Shown: positions 62,507-64,000 of the stretch, piece by piece
How the letters are laid out: each line of letters opens with the position of its first letter
How positions within the stretch are numbered: the first letter of the stretch is position 1
Origin: Methylomicrobium agile
GTDB lineage: Bacteria; Pseudomonadota; Gammaproteobacteria; Methylococcales; Methylomonadaceae
NCBI RefSeq assembly: GCF_000733855.1
Contig: NZ_JPOJ01000001.1
Location: forward strand, 1,550,001-1,614,000
Reading direction: 5' to 3'
DNA: 64,000 nt
Program-made: the position numbers and the translations under genes
Notes under the pieces: model-generated
What the model was told of the DNA's origin: nothing
Database searches by the model: none
Seen by the model: the letters and a program-made list of their open reading frames with translations, nothing else

Positions 62507-62727
62507 GTTCTGCCATCGTCTATGGATTTCGAGCATTGCAAGGGCTGTTTTTGATCCGGGCTTTGTTCACGCCCTGAAGACCCCGTTTTGAGGGGCGAGC
62601 GCGCTGATTTTTTTATTTTCGCTCTGCGCAAATTATTTTTATTTTTCGTTCCGTTTTATCCCTCTTCATTTCGTTTCATTTCCATTTATCTCGCTTTTCC
62701 CCTTTCATTTATCTAATTTCTATTCAG

Positions 62728-62775
62728 CTGTGCGTACCGTGAAAGGTTGAATAGGGTACGCACAGCGTACCCTGA
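62728..62775. repeat. GTACGC-family inverted repeat downstream of gpG
   Basis: GCTGTGCGTACC (62729–62740) pairs with GGTACGCACAGC (62757–62768). It lies just upstream of copy B of the longer dispersed repeat. The 62507–62928 gap otherwise contains an AT-rich low-complexity stretch and no supported gene. Confidence 0.75.
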
Positions 62776-62806
62776 AAAGAATGATGGAGTTTGCAACATA
62801 AGGGGT

Positions 62807-62909
62807 GTTTAAAGAGCGTGTCTGCCCCGTTGTTGCCACCCGCGAGGTGCCTCATGCGCGCGTAGCGCGTGGGCGCAATCAGGCGGCCTTTCGGGAAATG
62901 ATTTTTGCC
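62807..62909. repeat. Dispersed repeat, copy B
   Basis: About 100 bp similar to 37146–37250: shared blocks GTGTTTAAAG, CCGTTGT, GCGAGGTG and ATCAGGC occur in the same order, roughly three quarters identical. In both places it follows a GTACGC-type inverted repeat. Confidence 0.65.
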
Positions 62910-62928
62910 ATATCCTGGTCTTCAGGCT

Positions 62929-64000
62929 TTAAACCTCCATCACTCTCTGCACGAACCAAAACCCGCCGGCGGCGATGGTGGCAAGTGTGCCGAGATAGGC
63001 CATGCGCCGGGCATAGCGCGCATGGCGGGCGGCAAGGAGCGTCAGAACGGAAGTGACGATCAGTACGATGCAGGCTTGGCCGATTTCCACGCCGATATTG
63101 AACGAAGCCAGCGATAATCCCAGTGCTCCCTCGGGCAGGCCGAAGTCGGACAGCACGCCTGCGAAGCCGAAACCGTGGATCAGCCCGAAAGCGAAGGCCA
63201 ATCCGATGCGGTAGTCGCGGCGGTTCTGTAGTCGTGTATACAGTGATTCCAGGCCGACCAGGACGATGCTCAGCGCAATGGCCGGCTCCACAATCGACGG
63301 CGAAAGATTGACCAGTTTCAGCGTGGCTAGCGCCAGGGTTACGCTGTGGGCGACGGTAAACGCGGTGATGATTTTCAACAGCCGTAGCAGGTCGCCGCCC
63401 GGCAGCAGCAGGCCGATGATGAATAGGATATGGTCGGGGCCGATAAAAATATGGTGGATCCCCTGCGCGACGAACTCGCGAGCCACTTCAATCCTGCCCT
63501 GGATGCTGCCGCTGTAATGAGTCGTGCTGCGATGGGTTCTGTCGAGCAGGTCTTGAAGACGAATCTCGCCGTTTTCGTAAATGTTCAGGTAGGTTTCGTG
63601 CGGCGGATCGTAAGGAAACAGCGGGCTTGAAACTTCGACCTTGCCGGCAGACCGGGCGAGCGGTAAGGTCCAGTTGAAGGACAGAGAGCGGCGATTGGGG
63701 GCGATCCGGAAGGATTGCCATTCAAAATGCGCCGGCTCTCCGTTGATTTTAACCAGCATGTGGGAGTCGAGCACTTTGTGCAGAATCACCAGATTCTGCT
63801 CGGCAAAGGCCCGATCGAGCAGGCGTTCGGGTTTCTCGAGCCCGCCCTCATGGGCGAGGTCGACCATGTGCGCCAATACTTTGCCGTGGGCCCGGCCCGG
63901 CTCCAGGCGGATGTCGAGGTGGCTGTACGGTTCGGAATGGGCGAAAACTTCTGCGGTGTTCAAACCGAACAGGGTTAGCGCGATCCGGACATAAAAAAGC
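62929..64000 (-). CDS. HupE/UreJ-like membrane protein (start outside window)
   Basis: The frame is open to the right edge. The visible N-terminal side is hydrophobic (FYVRIALTLFGLNTAEVFA), looking like a signal peptide that begins beyond position 64000; a TTG at 63963 is the only late alternative. A periplasmic domain of about 170 residues is followed by the HupE/UreJ_2 membrane domain (GIHHIFIGPDHILFIIGLLL, GFGFAGVLSDFGLP). HupE/UreJ proteins are linked to nickel transport or hydrogenase/urease maturation. This longer HupE/UreJ_2 form has no assigned role, and no hydrogenase gene is visible. Confidence 0.8.
   Translation of the reverse strand, partial: LFYVRIALTLFGLNTAEVFAHSEPYSHLDIRLEPGRAHGKVLAHMVDLAHEGGLEKPERLLDRAFAEQNLVILHKVLDSHMLVKINGEPAHFEWQSFRIAPNRRSLSFNWTLPLARSAGKVEVSSPLFPYDPPHETYLNIYENGEIRLQDLLDRTHRSTTHYSGSIQGRIEVAREFVAQGIHHIFIGPDHILFIIGLLLPGGDLLRLLKIITAFTVAHSVTLALATLKLVNLSPSIVEPAIALSIVLVGLESLYTRLQNRRDYRIGLAFAFGLIHGFGFAGVLSDFGLPEGALGLSLASFNIGVEIGQACIVLIVTSVLTLLAARHARYARRMAYLGTLATIAAGGFWFVQRVMEV

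Overview
The window looks like chromosomal DNA of a gammaproteobacterial methylotroph, most likely a methanotroph of the Methylococcales. Gene orders are gammaproteobacterial (nudE–yrfG, rhlB/trxA–rho, mnmG–rsmG–parA–parB, bamA–ompH–fabZ–lpxA–rnhB, epmA/efp/epmB). A formylmethanofuran dehydrogenase subunit A homologue (FhcA) points to H4MPT-linked C1 oxidation. The species is inferred from content, not proven.

Layout. 1–3 kb: end of a biotin-carrying carboxylase subunit, tsaC/sua5, bioA. 3–4.3 kb: divergent Co/Ni efflux pair (DmeF-type CDF pump and RcnR/DmeR-type sensor) around a small palindromic operator. 4.6–17.5 kb: a zinc-starvation island, all on the minus strand. A Fur-family regulator (Zur), a TonB-dependent receptor and an operon of about eleven genes (ZigA-type GTPase, small membrane protein, ZIP transporter, DUF1826, FhcA, ThrRS paralogue, QueD, FolE2, HisI, a second COG0523 GTPase and a frameshifted third one) are each headed by a Zur-box-like palindrome. 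FhcA inside a Zur-type operon is the most unusual metabolic observation.

18–23.5 kb: two SDR oxidoreductases, a J-domain protein, small proteins, a frameshifted DUF4124 gene and a POT peptide transporter. 23.8–31.6 kb: a MoxR/Bat operon interrupted by an IS5-family element. 31.6–41.7 kb: housekeeping genes (nudE, yrfG, rhlB, trxA, rho, uppP, mnmG, rsmG, parAB). 42.3–46 kb: a three-gene unit of small periplasmic binding protein, outer-membrane barrel and membrane-bound PAS-GGDEF diguanylate cyclase. 46.1–47.6 kb: an AT-rich gene with the full motif set of a class I terpene synthase plus an unusual N-terminal extension, next to an IS630 remnant. 48–55.8 kb: envelope biogenesis genes and the complete EF-P beta-lysylation set. 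56–59.2 kb: a large RTX-type protein. 59.5–62.5 kb: a Mu-like prophage remnant whose MuF head protein carries a GNAT-like C-terminal domain and overlaps a 59-residue ORF, like a phage toxin–immunity pair. The window ends in a HupE/UreJ-like membrane protein.

A short palindromic repeat family (core GGTACGC…GCGTACC) recurs in intergenic DNA across the window. At two places it lies beside a longer shared segment of about 100 bp. No rRNA, tRNA or CRISPR array was recognised by eye.
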